Source: Variovorax sp. ZS18.2.2
GTDB taxonomy: Bacteria > Pseudomonadota > Gammaproteobacteria > Burkholderiales > Burkholderiaceae_C
NCBI RefSeq assembly: GCF_024701975.1
Contig: NZ_JANLNM010000002.1
Coordinates: 620,001-684,000, forward strand
Reading direction: 5' to 3'
Length of the DNA: 64,000 nucleotides
The stretch's first letter is position 1. Each line of letters starts with the position of its first letter. The translations under genes were made by a program, and so were the position numbers. The notes under the pieces were generated by a model that was given only the letters and a program-made list of their open reading frames with translations, was not told where the DNA came from and ran no database searches. Of the stretch, positions 43,645 to 52,660 are shown piece after piece.

Positions 43645-45756
43645 TCACCCGCGTGCGAGCACCGCCACCCCATCCGCCGCCCGCACGCCTTCTCCCTTCG
43701 GCAGCACGAACACCGGATTGATCTCCGCCTCGACGAGCCGCTCGCCGAGCGCGTCGATCATTCGCGAGAACGCGACGATCGCCGACACCAGCGCATCGAC
43801 ATCGGCCAGCTTGCACCCCCGGAAGCCGTCGAGCAGCGGCCAGGTGCGCAGCTCGCGCACCAGCGACAGCGCCTCGTCGCGGCTCAATCCACCGGACGGC
43901 ACCATGCGCAACGCCGTGTCCTTGAGCAGTTCGGCCGTGACGCCGCCCATGCCGAGCAGCACCGCGGAGCCGAGCGGATCGCGATGGCAGCCGAGGATCA
44001 GTTCCACACCGCCTTCGACCATCTCCTGCACCAGGAACTGCCGAGGCCGCACGCCGGCGCGTTCGCTCACCTCGGTGGCCATGCGCTCGAGCCGTTCGCC
44101 GACGCGGTCCGCGGCGATGCCGACCGCCACGCCGCCGACGTCGCTCTTGTGCGTGATCTCGGACGACAGGATCTTGAGCACGACCTTGCCTGCGCCCAGT
44201 TCGCGAGCCGCTGCTGTCGCCTCTTCGGCGTTGCCGACGATGCGCTCACGCACGCAAGGCACGCCGAAGCGCGCGAACAGGTTCTTCGCTTCTGATTCGT
44301 TCAACGGTCCATCGGGCAGGTCGTCGATGCGGGCGGTGACGGTCGCATCGACGCCTTGCGCCGCAGGCTCTTTCCACTGCGCCGTTTCCAGCATCGCCGC
44401 GAGCGCGCTCGTGCAGCTTTCGGGCGCCATGAAGGCGGGCACACCGCGTTGGTTCAACAGGCTCGCGATGCCGGGCGCATGCGGGCTCACGAAAACGACC
44501 AGCGGCTTGTCGCTGCCCGGCAGGCTGTCGTGGATGGCGCTGGCCATCAGGTCGGGCATGGCCAATCCTGAGGAGCCGACGATCACCACCACTGCGTCGT
44601 AACTGGGGCTCGCCAGCAGCGAGGTGATCGCACCCCGCAGCAGGGCAGGCTGCAGGCCCGCCAGCGTGACGTCGATGGGGTTGCGGTCCAGCACCGCGTG
44701 GTCGCCGGACTGCAGCGCCCGCAGCGCAGCGGCCGTTGCTTCGTCGGGCGCAGGTGTCTCGAAGCCCGCGGTGCCGAGGCTGTCGGCCACCAGCGTGCCT
44801 GCGCCGCCGGTCGATGTGAGCACCGCGACCCGGCGGCCCGCAAGACGCCGGCCGGTGACCAGCGCGGCGGGCAGGTCGAGCAGGTCGGAAAACGTCTGCG
44901 CGCGGACGACGCCGACTTCGCGGAACAGCGCGTCGTACATGCGGTCCGCACCCGCGAGCGCGCCGGTGTGCGACACGGCGGCCGCCGCGCCCGATTCGGA
45001 GCGCCCGACCTTGAACACCACGACCGGCTTGCCCTTGCGCGCGGCCTTGAGCGCCGCGGCCTTGAACTTCGCCGGGTTGCGCACGCCTTCCATGTAGAGC
45101 GCGATCACCGAGGTCGCCTCGTCGTCCGCCAGGTGGTCGATGAAGTCGGCCATGTCCAGGTCGGCCTCGTTGCTCGTGGAGATCAGCTTCGACAACCCGA
45201 TGCCGCGCGCCGCCGCGCGCGACAGCAATGCGCCGAGGATGCCGCCGCTCTGCGACACGACGCCGATGCTGCCGGCCTCGAAGTCCTGCATCTCCAGCGC
45301 GCCCGTGGCCGACAGCGTGATGCGGTCCGTGAGATTGACCAGCCCGATGGTGTTGGGCCCCAGGATGCGCATGCTGCCCGCGGCTTCCAGCAACTGCTGC
45401 TGGCGCCGCGCGCCTTCCGCGCCCACCTCGGTGTAGCCGCTGGCCAGCACGATGGCCGCCGCCGTGCCGCGCGCGGCGAGATCGCGCACCGCCTCGTGCG
45501 CGCGCTCGGCGCCCAGCAGCACGATGCCGACATCGGGCGCCTCGGGCAGCGATTGCACGTCGGGGTAGCTCTTGAGTCCGCCGATCACGTCGGCGCGCGG
45601 GTTCACCGGATAGATCGCGCCGGCGAAGCCGTGTTTCGTGAGGTAGGCGACCGGCCGGCCCGCGGTCTTCGTCGGGTCGGCCGAGGCGCCGATCACCGCC
45701 ACGCTGCGCGGCTTCATCAACCGTGCGATCGCGTTGTCGGGCAGGGGAGCGCTCAT
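43645..45756 (-). CDS. ADP-forming acyl-CoA synthetase family protein (CoA-binding + ATP-grasp)
   Basis: A 703-residue fused acyl-CoA synthetase (NDP-forming). Order: CoA-binding Rossmann domain (SVAVIGASADPTKTAGRPVAYLTKHGF, about 18-120), succinyl-CoA-ligase-like domains (GVVSQSGGILGALLSR, the active-site AAAAVSHTGALAGADRMYDALFREVGVV), then an ATP-grasp domain (about 490-703; KLLNESEAK-like start, GAGKVVLKILSSEITHKSDVGGVAVG, VEAEINPVFVL). It activates an organic or aromatic acid with CoA and ATP. The start at 45756 is inside the stop of the enoyl-CoA hydratase gene; AAGGAGAAGG precedes it. This pairing is typical of hydroxycinnamate-type or acyl side-chain degradation. Confidence 0.92.
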   Translation of the reverse strand: MSAPLPDNAIARLMKPRSVAVIGASADPTKTAGRPVAYLTKHGFAGAIYPVNPRADVIGGLKSYPDVQSLPEAPDVGIVLLGAERAHEAVRDLAARGTAAAIVLASGYTEVGAEGARRQQQLLEAAGSMRILGPNTIGLVNLTDRITLSATGALEMQDFEAGSIGVVSQSGGILGALLSRAAARGIGLSKLISTSNEADLDMADFIDHLADDEATSVIALYMEGVRNPAKFKAAALKAARKGKPVVVFKVGRSESGAAAAVSHTGALAGADRMYDALFREVGVVRAQTFSDLLDLPAALVTGRRLAGRRVAVLTSTGGAGTLVADSLGTAGFETPAPDEATAAALRALQSGDHAVLDRNPIDVTLAGLQPALLRGAITSLLASPSYDAVVVIVGSSGLAMPDLMASAIHDSLPGSDKPLVVFVSPHAPGIASLLNQRGVPAFMAPESCTSALAAMLETAQWKEPAAQGVDATVTARIDDLPDGPLNESEAKNLFARFGVPCVRERIVGNAEEATAAARELGAGKVVLKILSSEITHKSDVGGVAVGIAADRVGERLERMATEVSERAGVRPRQFLVQEMVEGGVELILGCHRDPLGSAVLLGMGGVTAELLKDTALRMVPSGGLSRDEALSLVRELRTWPLLDGFRGCKLADVDALVSAIVAFSRMIDALGERLVEAEINPVFVLPKGEGVRAADGVAVLARG

Positions 45757-46565
45757 GCCGCCTTCTCCTTGCCCGCATTCAGGAACGCCAGCACCGCATC
45801 GCGATGCTGCTGCGTCGTGTAGCAGATGCCCTGCGCCTGGCTGCCCTTGGCGAACACCTGTTCGGCCGGCGATTCGAAGCTCTGGTTGAGGATCGACTTG
45901 CTCAGCGCGATCGCGGCCGCCGAGCCTTGCGACAGCTCGGTCGCCCACGCATGCGCGTCGGCGAGCAGGTTCTGCGCGCTGGTCACGCGGTCGGCGATGC
46001 CGAGTCGCAACGCTTCGTCGGGCTCGACCTTGCGGCCGGTGAAGATCAGTTCCTTGGCGCGCGAGAGGCCCACGCGCCGCGGCAGGAAGTACATGCCGCC
46101 GCCGTCCGGAATCAGCCCGCGCTTGATGTAGCTCCACGCGAAGCTGGCCGCGTCGGAGGCCAGCACGAAATCGCAGGCCATCGCCATGTCGGCGCCCAGC
46201 CCGTTGGCGCCGCCGTTGACGGCCGCGACGACCGGCTTGGGCATCGTGTGCAGCAGCGACACCGAGTGGTGCACGCGCTGCTGCCGGCTCCAGCCGTTGA
46301 AGCCGACCTCGCCCGCGGGCGCGTCCATGCGCCGCTGCATGCCGGCCACGTCGCCGCCGGCGCAGAAGCCCTTGCCGGCGCCGGTCAGCACCAGCGCGCG
46401 CACGGCGTTGTCGGCGCCGATCTTTTCGAGCGCGGTGATGAAGTCGCTGCGCATGCCGTCGGTGATGGCGTTGCGCTTTTCGGGGCGGTTCAGCGTCAGG
46501 GTCGCGATGCCGGCGCGGATCTTCAGTTCGATCAGCGACGATGCCGTATCTGGTGTGGTGCTCAT
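45753..46565 (-). CDS. Enoyl-CoA hydratase/isomerase family protein
   Basis: A 270-residue crotonase. ATLTLNRPEKRNAI opens the fold, ALVLTGAGKGFCAGGDVAGMQ is the first oxyanion block, and KPVVAAVNGGANGLGADMAMACDFVLASDAASFAWSYIKRGLIPDGGG is the second, with an oxyanion glycine and Asp/Asn in place of the usual acidic pair. That points to a hydratase or lyase variant. Its position between a Bug receptor (12 bp upstream) and the CoA synthetase (4-bp overlap) suggests CoA-dependent side-chain shortening of the imported acid. Confidence 0.92.
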   Translation of the reverse strand: MSTTPDTASSLIELKIRAGIATLTLNRPEKRNAITDGMRSDFITALEKIGADNAVRALVLTGAGKGFCAGGDVAGMQRRMDAPAGEVGFNGWSRQQRVHHSVSLLHTMPKPVVAAVNGGANGLGADMAMACDFVLASDAASFAWSYIKRGLIPDGGGMYFLPRRVGLSRAKELIFTGRKVEPDEALRLGIADRVTSAQNLLADAHAWATELSQGSAAAIALSKSILNQSFESPAEQVFAKGSQAQGICYTTQQHRDAVLAFLNAGKEKAA

Positions 46566-46577
46566 GGGGAATGTTCC

Positions 46578-47546
46578 TCAGTCTGTGGTGATGTGGTTGT
46601 CCTTGACGACCTTGCGCCAGCGCACTTCCTCGGCGCGCACGTAGGTGTCGAGTTGCCCGGGCGTGCCGACGTCGACGGCGAGGCCTTCCGACTCGGTCTG
46701 CTTGATGAAGGCGGGCGTCTTGACGGCCTTCTTGACTGCGGCGTTGAGTTGGTCGATCACGTCCTTGGGCGTCTTTGCCGCCACGTAGAGGCCGTACCAG
46801 CTCTCGGCCGCATAGCCGGGCACGCCGGCTTCCGCGAGCGTCGGCACGCTGGCGTAGGCGGGAGAGCGGCGCGCGGTGGTCACGCCGAGCGCGCGCATCT
46901 TGCCGCTGTCGACGAAGGGGCGCACCGCCGACGCGGTGGCGAACATCATGTCGACCTGGCCGCCCAGGAGATCGGTCATGGCGGGGCCTGCGCCGCGGTA
47001 GGGAATGTGGGTTAATTCGACCTTGGCGAGGTTCTTGAAGAGTTCGCCCGCCAAGTGCGCCGAGGTGCCGTTGCCCTGCGACGCGAAGGTCAGTTTGCCC
47101 GGCTTCGCCTTGGCCGCGGCGATGAGGTCCGCGACCGTCTTGTACGGGCTGTCGGCGCGCACCACCAGCACGTTGGGCGAGACGCCGATCAGCGCCACAG
47201 GCGCGAAGGCCTTGTCGGTGTCGTAGGGCAGCTTGGGCTGCAGCCCCGGATTCACCGCATGGGCGAACGTCGCCATCACGAGCGTGTAGCCGTCGGGCGC
47301 GCTCTTGGCGACGAACTCGCTGCCGATGATCGTGCCGGCGCCCGGTTTGTTGTCGACGATGACGGGCTGGCCCAGCGCCTCCGACATGCCGATGCCGAGC
47401 ATGCGCGTGATCGCGTCGGTGCCGCCGCCGGGTGCGAAGGGCACCACGATGCGCAGCGGCTTGTCGGGAAAGGCGGCCCAGGTGGCGAGTGGCGCAAATG
47501 CAATCAGCGATAACGCGAGCGCACGAAACGGTGTGAATGTCGGCAT
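46578..47546 (-). CDS. Bug family periplasmic receptor (TctC-like), orphan
   Basis: A 322-residue receptor, the first gene of a three-gene operon with enoyl-CoA hydratase and CoA synthetase. The signal peptide runs to LATWAA; the pocket reads RIVVPFAPGGGTDAITRMLG, QPVIVDNKPGAGTIIGSEFV, FASQGNGTSAHLAGELF and HIPYRGAGPAMTDLLGGQVDMMF. It is closest in the window to the Bug at 41630 (same ...GNGTSAHL and PYRGAGPA blocks), which also shares its upstream palindrome. Divergent from the IclR gene. Confidence 0.93.
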   Translation of the reverse strand: MPTFTPFRALALSLIAFAPLATWAAFPDKPLRIVVPFAPGGGTDAITRMLGIGMSEALGQPVIVDNKPGAGTIIGSEFVAKSAPDGYTLVMATFAHAVNPGLQPKLPYDTDKAFAPVALIGVSPNVLVVRADSPYKTVADLIAAAKAKPGKLTFASQGNGTSAHLAGELFKNLAKVELTHIPYRGAGPAMTDLLGGQVDMMFATASAVRPFVDSGKMRALGVTTARRSPAYASVPTLAEAGVPGYAAESWYGLYVAAKTPKDVIDQLNAAVKKAVKTPAFIKQTESEGLAVDVGTPGQLDTYVRAEEVRWRKVVKDNHITTD

Positions 47547-47622
47547 GCCTGTGTCTCTCTTTGTAGGGGTTTGAAGCGAGCCTTCAGCTTAGGTCGCATA
47601 CTCCCGCCGCGCACCGGCTCAA

Positions 47623-47637
47623 TTCCACGCAGTGGAA
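47623..47637. promoter_or_regulatory. IclR-type palindrome, copy 2
   Basis: TTCCA-CGCAG-TGGAA (15 bp, flanked by AA on both sides), between the divergent Bug and IclR genes. It differs by one base from the palindrome at 41522. IclR proteins bind such short dyads as dimers. Confidence 0.65.
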
Positions 47638-47678
47638 ATCGAAGAAGGTCAGCGCCAATGAGAATTCAAGGAGACACC

Positions 47679-48449
47679 ATGGCAAGCACGCTCAATCGTT
47701 CGCTCGAACGGGGCATGGAAATCCTTCGCGCCTTCCGGCCCGGCCCCGCTTTGCTGGGCAACAGCGAGATCGCCGAGCGCACCGGTCTTTCGCCCGCGAC
47801 CGTGAGCCGCCTCACGCAGACGCTGGTAGTGGCCGGCATGCTGGCGCACGACCGGAGCGCGCGCGCGTACCGATTGGCCGCACCGGTGCTGAGCCTGGCG
47901 CATGCCATGCGCACCGGCTCGGTCGTGCTGCAGGTCGCCGCGCCGCTGATGCGGACGTTGGCCGAAAAGCTGCGCATCAACGTCGGACTGGCGGTGGCCG
48001 ACCGGTCGGAGATGGTCTATCTGGAATCGATCCGCTACAACCGCCGGGCGTCGCTGCGTAATGTGGTGAGCGGGCAGCGTGTGCCGATCGAGCTGACATC
48101 GCTGGGACGCGCCTGGCTGGCCGTTGCGCCGGCCGATGTGCGCGAGGCGCTGTTCGCGGATTTCGCCGTGCGAAGAACCGACTGGCCCCGGCTGCGCAAG
48201 GACATTGGCAAGTCCATCGAGAGCGTCGAGCAGCGGGGTTGGTGCGTCGCGTCGTGGCAGCCGGAAGTGGTGGCGCTGGCCGCGCCGCTGAAGCTGGAAT
48301 CTGCGTGGGGCTACGTGCTGAACGTGAGCGTCTCCTCCACGGAGTCTTCAAGCGACGTGGCCGCGGAACTGAGCGCGCCGCTGCTGGCCCTGGGCCAGAA
48401 AATCACCCGCGCGGTGGACACGCGGGAGCCCGCCGGCGCGATGCGCTAG
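47679..48449 (+). CDS. IclR family transcriptional regulator
   Basis: A 256-residue regulator. The winged HTH (MASTLNRSLERGMEILRAFRPGPALLGNSEIAERTGLSPATVSRLTQTLVVAGML) is followed by an IclR effector domain with VGLAVADRSEMVYLESIRYN, IELTSLGRAWLAV and GYVLNVSVSS. The start at 47679 has AAGGAGACACC; the longer frame to 47571 crosses the operator. Most IclR members in such contexts repress or activate uptake and catabolism of aromatic acids. The palindrome between it and the Bug operon, and its second copy at 41522, define the likely regulon. Confidence 0.93.
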   Translation: MASTLNRSLERGMEILRAFRPGPALLGNSEIAERTGLSPATVSRLTQTLVVAGMLAHDRSARAYRLAAPVLSLAHAMRTGSVVLQVAAPLMRTLAEKLRINVGLAVADRSEMVYLESIRYNRRASLRNVVSGQRVPIELTSLGRAWLAVAPADVREALFADFAVRRTDWPRLRKDIGKSIESVEQRGWCVASWQPEVVALAAPLKLESAWGYVLNVSVSSTESSSDVAAELSAPLLALGQKITRAVDTREPAGAMR

Positions 48450-48465
48450 CGGGCCTTCGTCGATG

Positions 48466-49629
48466 TCAGCGGCGGACCTTGCCGTCTTCCGTGAGCATCG
48501 ACAGCTCGACGTAGTTCGACGCCTTGTGGTCGCGCGCGCTGAAGTCGACATGGAAGCCGCCGAAGTCGGTGTTCTGCATCGACTCGAGCCCGGTGATGAG
48601 CGAGTCGCGCGTGGCCGGCTTGCCGGCGCGCTTCAGGCCTTCGGTGAACACCTTGGCCGCCACGTAGCCTTCCATGCTCGAGTAGTTCGGCTTGGCGTCG
48701 CCGCCGGCCTTGCGCACGGCCTCGACGTACTCGCGTGAGATCGCCGTGCTGGTCGAGAACGGGGAGGGCATGACCTGGCTGATCACGACGCCGCGGGCTT
48801 CCTTGCCGAGCTCGTCGGCCAGTGCCTGCGTGCCGACGAACGACACGTTGAAGAAGGTGCCGCCGTAGCCGGCCTTGCGCGCTTCGCGGATGAACGCGGC
48901 GCACGCCTTGTAGGCGCCGACCTGGATCACGGCGGCGGGCTGGGCGGCCATGATGTCCTTCACCGCCTTGCTCACGTTGACCGAGTTGCGCTCGACGGTG
49001 CCGATGGCGACGGGCGCCAGGCCGATGGGCTTCAGCGCACCGAGGACGCCCGAGAGTCCGGCCTGTCCGTACGCGTCGTTCTGGTGGAACACCGCGATCT
49101 TCTGGATGCCGAGCGAGGTGAGCTGCTTGACGATCAGCGCGGTCTCGTCGTCGTACGAGGCGCGGACATGGAACACGTTCTTGCGGAACGGATCGCGCAG
49201 GGCTTCCGCGCCGGTGAACGGGCCGAAGAACGGAATCTTCGCGGCGTCGACCAGCGGCATCGCCGCCATGCAGGTGGGCGTGCCGACGTAGCCGAAGAGG
49301 GCGAAGACGTCGTCCTTGATGAGCTTGTCGGTGTTGGCCTTGCAGCGTTCGGGTTCGTAGCCGTCGTCGAGCGTGCGCAGCTCGATGGTGCGGCCGTTGA
49401 CGCCGCCCGTGGCATTGAGCGCATCGAAGTAGATGCGGGCGCCCTGGTTCATCTGCAGGCCCAACTGCTCTGCGGGGCCGCTGAACGCGGCGGATTGTCC
49501 GAGCACGATGCGCGCGGGTTGGGCGAGGGCGGGAAGCGCGAGCGCGGCGCCTGCGGCGGCAACGTACTTGATCGCGTCTCTGCGGTGAAGGGAGGTTTTC
49601 AGGGAGGGCATTGGACAGGTGTCGAGCAT
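48466..49629 (-). CDS. ABC transporter substrate-binding protein (Leu/Ile/Val-binding type), orphan
   Basis: A 387-residue type-1 periplasmic receptor. A signal of Tat-like form (LHRRDAIKYVAAAGAALALPALAQ) precedes PARIVLGQSAAFSGPAEQLGLQMNQGARIYFDALNATGGVNGRTIELRTLDDGY. Lobe 2 includes IAVFHQNDAYGQAGL and GTFFNVSFVGTQAL. GYVGTPTCMAAMP is the usual first ligand strand. No LivHMGF genes are near it. AGAGG lies seven bases ahead of the ATG at 49629, favouring that start over 49671. Its 3' end is convergent with iclR. Confidence 0.9.
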   Translation of the reverse strand: MLDTCPMPSLKTSLHRRDAIKYVAAAGAALALPALAQPARIVLGQSAAFSGPAEQLGLQMNQGARIYFDALNATGGVNGRTIELRTLDDGYEPERCKANTDKLIKDDVFALFGYVGTPTCMAAMPLVDAAKIPFFGPFTGAEALRDPFRKNVFHVRASYDDETALIVKQLTSLGIQKIAVFHQNDAYGQAGLSGVLGALKPIGLAPVAIGTVERNSVNVSKAVKDIMAAQPAAVIQVGAYKACAAFIREARKAGYGGTFFNVSFVGTQALADELGKEARGVVISQVMPSPFSTSTAISREYVEAVRKAGGDAKPNYSSMEGYVAAKVFTEGLKRAGKPATRDSLITGLESMQNTDFGGFHVDFSARDHKASNYVELSMLTEDGKVRR

Positions 49630-49743
49630 TCGAAAGCCTCTGCAGAACCTGACAGGACCCTCACTGCTCATGTAAGAAGGTGTCGCGCAGTGTAACCGCG
49701 AGTTCGGGTAAACCCTTGGTGTAGGGCCTATTCACCCTACGGG

Positions 49744-50634
49744 CTATCGCACCCCGAACAACCCCGCCGCATTCCCCCACGCCACACGCTGCGCCACGGC
49801 CGGTGGCAGGTCGCCGAGCCAGCCGCGGTAGCCCTGCATGATCTCGTCGTAGGAACTCCAGCGCTGGTTGATCCAGGTGTCCGAGCCGACGACGAACCGG
49901 TCGGGAAACGCGAGGATCAGCTCGCGCCACGGCGCGCACAGCTTGCCGCCCTCGCAGGTGAGCCCGGGGCGGTACGACAGCTCGCCCATCAGCCGCGGAT
50001 AGCGCTCCAGCATCTGCCGCACCCGCGCGACGGGCGCGCCGCCGATGCCGGTGTGCGCCCAGATCAGCCGCAGCTCGCGGCCCTGCGTGGGCGAGTGCGC
50101 CATCAGCAGGTCGACCGCCTCGTCGTCCACGTGCGCGAGCACGGCGAGCTGGCGCTCTTCGGCCAGCACCATCAGCTTCTTCGCGACCGGGCCGTTGGCG
50201 TTGGCGCTCTCGTACAGGTGGAATTCGCCGATGCCGCGATAGGGGCCGCTCGCGGTGCCGCGCGCGAGTTCGACCTGCACCATCTCGTGGATGGTCTCGT
50301 CGCGGAACCAGTTGGTGTAGTCGGCGCGGTTGCGGTAGAGGCGCACGAAGGGCACGACCGTGACGCCGGCTTCGCGCGTCTCGCGCAGGGCCGCGAGCGT
50401 GCGTGTGCCTTCGTTGGGCCGTGAGTTGCCGACGATGGCGCGCACGCCGTTGCGCTGCATGCGCGCGAGCGCATCGGCCGGCGGAAACGGACCGCTGCTG
50501 CCGTTCCATGCCTCCTCGTTGTAGTGGAGGTGGGCATCGAAGATCGGGCCGGTGTAGTCGGCCGCGTACGTGGCGGCGGCGAAGACGGCGCTGCAGGCTA
50601 GGAGCGCAGCGCGCAAGACGGTGAAGGTAGCCAT
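49744..50634 (-). CDS. Secreted TIM-barrel amidohydrolase (amidohydrolase_2 family)
   Basis: A 296-residue metal-dependent hydrolase of the amidohydrolase-2 group. A Sec signal ([21 protein letters not shown]) leads into the first metal motif [13 protein letters not shown] (H-x-H). Other barrel ligands are likely in [25 protein letters not shown] and the C-terminal Asp of [14 protein letters not shown]. Most relatives (decarboxylases, lactonases) are cytoplasmic, so export is uncommon. The neighbours do not point to a pathway. A link to the orphan ABC receptor downstream is possible but not shown. Confidence 0.85.
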   Translation of the reverse strand: MATFTVLRAALLACSAVFAAATYAADYTGPIFDAHLHYNEEAWNGSSGPFPPADALARMQRNGVRAIVGNSRPNEGTRTLAALRETREAGVTVVPFVRLYRNRADYTNWFRDETIHEMVQVELARGTASGPYRGIGEFHLYESANANGPVAKKLMVLAEERQLAVLAHVDDEAVDLLMAHSPTQGRELRLIWAHTGIGGAPVARVRQMLERYPRLMGELSYRPGLTCEGGKLCAPWRELILAFPDRFVVGSDTWINQRWSSYDEIMQGYRGWLGDLPPAVAQRVAWGNAAGLFGVR

Positions 50635-50701
50635 AGGTGTTCCTTGCGAGAGTGCCCGATCGTCGATGCAGAATCGGTTTCGATCAACGGAGCCTTCCCC
50701 G

Positions 50702-52405
50702 ATGCCTGCTGAACAGAACTCTCAGTACCGCACGCCGTACGAAACCGGCAACCACAACCAGACCACCACCTGGCTCGAATGCATCGCCTTCTACGAACGG
50801 CTGGCGAAAGATTTCCCCTCGGTGCTGCGATGGCAGCAGATCGGCATCTCGGACAACGGCATTCCGATGCACGCGGGCATCGTCACCGCCGATGCGCAGT
50901 TCGACCGCGAGACCCTGCAGCGGCAACGCCGCCCGGTCTTCTTCAACAACAACGGCATCCACCCGGGCGAGCCCGAGGGCATCGACGTCTGCATGGCACT
51001 GGTGCGCGATTTCTGCACCGAGCCCGCGCGGCTTGCTGCGCTGGGCGACACGGTCTTTCTGTTCATCCCGGTCTACAACGTCGACGGTTGCCTCAACCGA
51101 CAAAGCACCTCTCGCGTGAACCAGCTGGGCCCGGAGTCATTCGGCTTCCGCGGCAACGCGCGGCACCTGGACCTGAACCGCGACTTCATCAAGTGCGACA
51201 GCCTCGCCGCGCAGGTGTTCAACCGCTTCTTCACCGCGTGGGACCCGGACGTGATGGTCGACACCCACACCTCCAACGGCGCCGACTACGCCTACACGAT
51301 GACGCTGATCCCGACCCAGCCCGACAAGCTCGGCGGCGGCCTCGGCCAGTTCCTGCGCAGCCGCATGCTGCCGGCGATCTACGGCGACATGGACGCGCGC
51401 GGATGGCCCACCTGCCCCTACGTGAACTGCGTGGCCGAGACGCCCGACGACGGCATCGCCGACTTCCTCGATTCGCCGCGCTTCTCGACCGGCTACGCGG
51501 CCCTGCACCACACCATCGGCTTCATGCCCGAGACGCACATGCTCAAGCCCTACGCCGACCGTGTCGCGGCAATGCGGACGCTGGTCGAGGTGGTGCTGGA
51601 TTTCACCATCGCGCATGCAGCGGAGATCCAGGCGCTGCGTCGCGAGGCCAAAGCCGGCGCCGCGCAGCAGCAGAGTTGGCCGCTCTCGTGGCGTTCGGAC
51701 CAGAGCCGGCCGAACAGCTTTCGCTTCAAGGGGTACGAGGCGGTCTACTCGCCGAGCAGCCTGGGCAACTACCAGCGGCTTGCTTATGACCGCAGCCAGC
51801 CTTGGGAAAAAGACATTCCATACTTCGACCGCTTCGTGGAAGAGGTGGCCGTCGCTGCGCCCAAGGCTTATCTCGTCCCGCAGGCCTGGCGTGAAGTGAT
51901 CGAGCGGCTGGAATGGAACGGCGTGGCGATGCGACGGCTGGAGGAAGACCAGGTCTTCGAGAGTGCCCGCGTGTACCGCGTCCAGCACGTGGCCTCGCGC
52001 CCCGGGCCCTACGAAGGGCACATGTTCCACGACGAGGTGCAGCTCGTTCCGCACGTCGAGCCCGTGCATGCACGCGCTGGCGACGTGTGGATTTCGCTCG
52101 ACCAGCCGAAGGCCCGCTACATCGTCGAGACGCTCGAACCCGAGGCCCACGACAGTTTCTTCCGCTGGGGTTTCTTCAACAGCGTGCTCGAAAAGAAGGA
52201 AGCCTTCTCGGCCTACGTGTTCGAAGACACGGCGCACCGGATGCTGGAAGAAGAGCCGGCGCTGAAGGCCGGCTTCGAGGCATGGAAGAAGAACAACCCC
52301 GACAAGCTCTCCGATCCGCGGGAAGTCCTCGGCTTCATCTTTGCGCACGGCCAGCGCCACGCGGAGTCCGGGTGGCGGCGCTACCCGGTGGTGGGGTTGA
52401 ACTAA
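50702..52405 (+). CDS. M14 family zinc carboxypeptidase
   Basis: A 567-residue metalloprotein with an M14 domain at the N-terminal half. The zinc motif is [14 protein letters not shown] (H-x-x-E), and the third ligand is in [30 protein letters not shown] carries the substrate Arg/Asn contacts, and [11 protein letters not shown] has the catalytic Glu candidate. No signal peptide is seen. The C-terminal 200 residues ([19 protein letters not shown] onward) form a second region I do not recognise. Relatives annotated as 'M14 family metallopeptidase' of this length occur in Variovorax. The substrate is unknown. GGAG precedes the ATG. Confidence 0.88.
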   Translation: MPAEQNSQYRTPYETGNHNQTTTWLECIAFYERLAKDFPSVLRWQQIGISDNGIPMHAGIVTADAQFDRETLQRQRRPVFFNNNGIHPGEPEGIDVCMALVRDFCTEPARLAALGDTVFLFIPVYNVDGCLNRQSTSRVNQLGPESFGFRGNARHLDLNRDFIKCDSLAAQVFNRFFTAWDPDVMVDTHTSNGADYAYTMTLIPTQPDKLGGGLGQFLRSRMLPAIYGDMDARGWPTCPYVNCVAETPDDGIADFLDSPRFSTGYAALHHTIGFMPETHMLKPYADRVAAMRTLVEVVLDFTIAHAAEIQALRREAKAGAAQQQSWPLSWRSDQSRPNSFRFKGYEAVYSPSSLGNYQRLAYDRSQPWEKDIPYFDRFVEEVAVAAPKAYLVPQAWREVIERLEWNGVAMRRLEEDQVFESARVYRVQHVASRPGPYEGHMFHDEVQLVPHVEPVHARAGDVWISLDQPKARYIVETLEPEAHDSFFRWGFFNSVLEKKEAFSAYVFEDTAHRMLEEEPALKAGFEAWKKNNPDKLSDPREVLGFIFAHGQRHAESGWRRYPVVGLN

Positions 52406-52417
52406 AGAGGCGCCGTT

Positions 52418-52660
52418 TTACTTCGCGGGGTGATCCCGCCGGTACAGCTCCCACTCCTCGATCTCTTTGCCATCGGGCAACTGGCAGATGCCGTACTGAC
52501 CCTTGTCGTTCGACTTCATGAGCGTCTTGCCGCCGAGCTTCTGGCAGTAGACCGACGCCGGGTTCGCCATGCCGACCCGGGGTGGCTCAGGCTGGGGTTG
52601 GGATTGCGCGCAGGCCGTGAGAACGAGTGCGCAGAAGGGGGGCAGCAGGTACTTGGTCAT
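52418..52660 (-). CDS. DUF333 lipoprotein
   Basis: An 80-residue lipoprotein. Signal MTKYLLPPFCALVLTAC ends in lipobox LTAC; a Gln/Pro spacer leads to the DUF333 domain ASVYCQKLGGKTLMKSNDKGQYGICQLPDGKEIEEWELYR, with two cysteines and the EEW motif. The start overlaps the stop of the upstream lipoprotein hydrolase by ATGA, so they are one unit. Members are small envelope proteins of unknown job. Confidence 0.85.
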   Translation of the reverse strand: MTKYLLPPFCALVLTACAQSQPQPEPPRVGMANPASVYCQKLGGKTLMKSNDKGQYGICQLPDGKEIEEWELYRRDHPAK

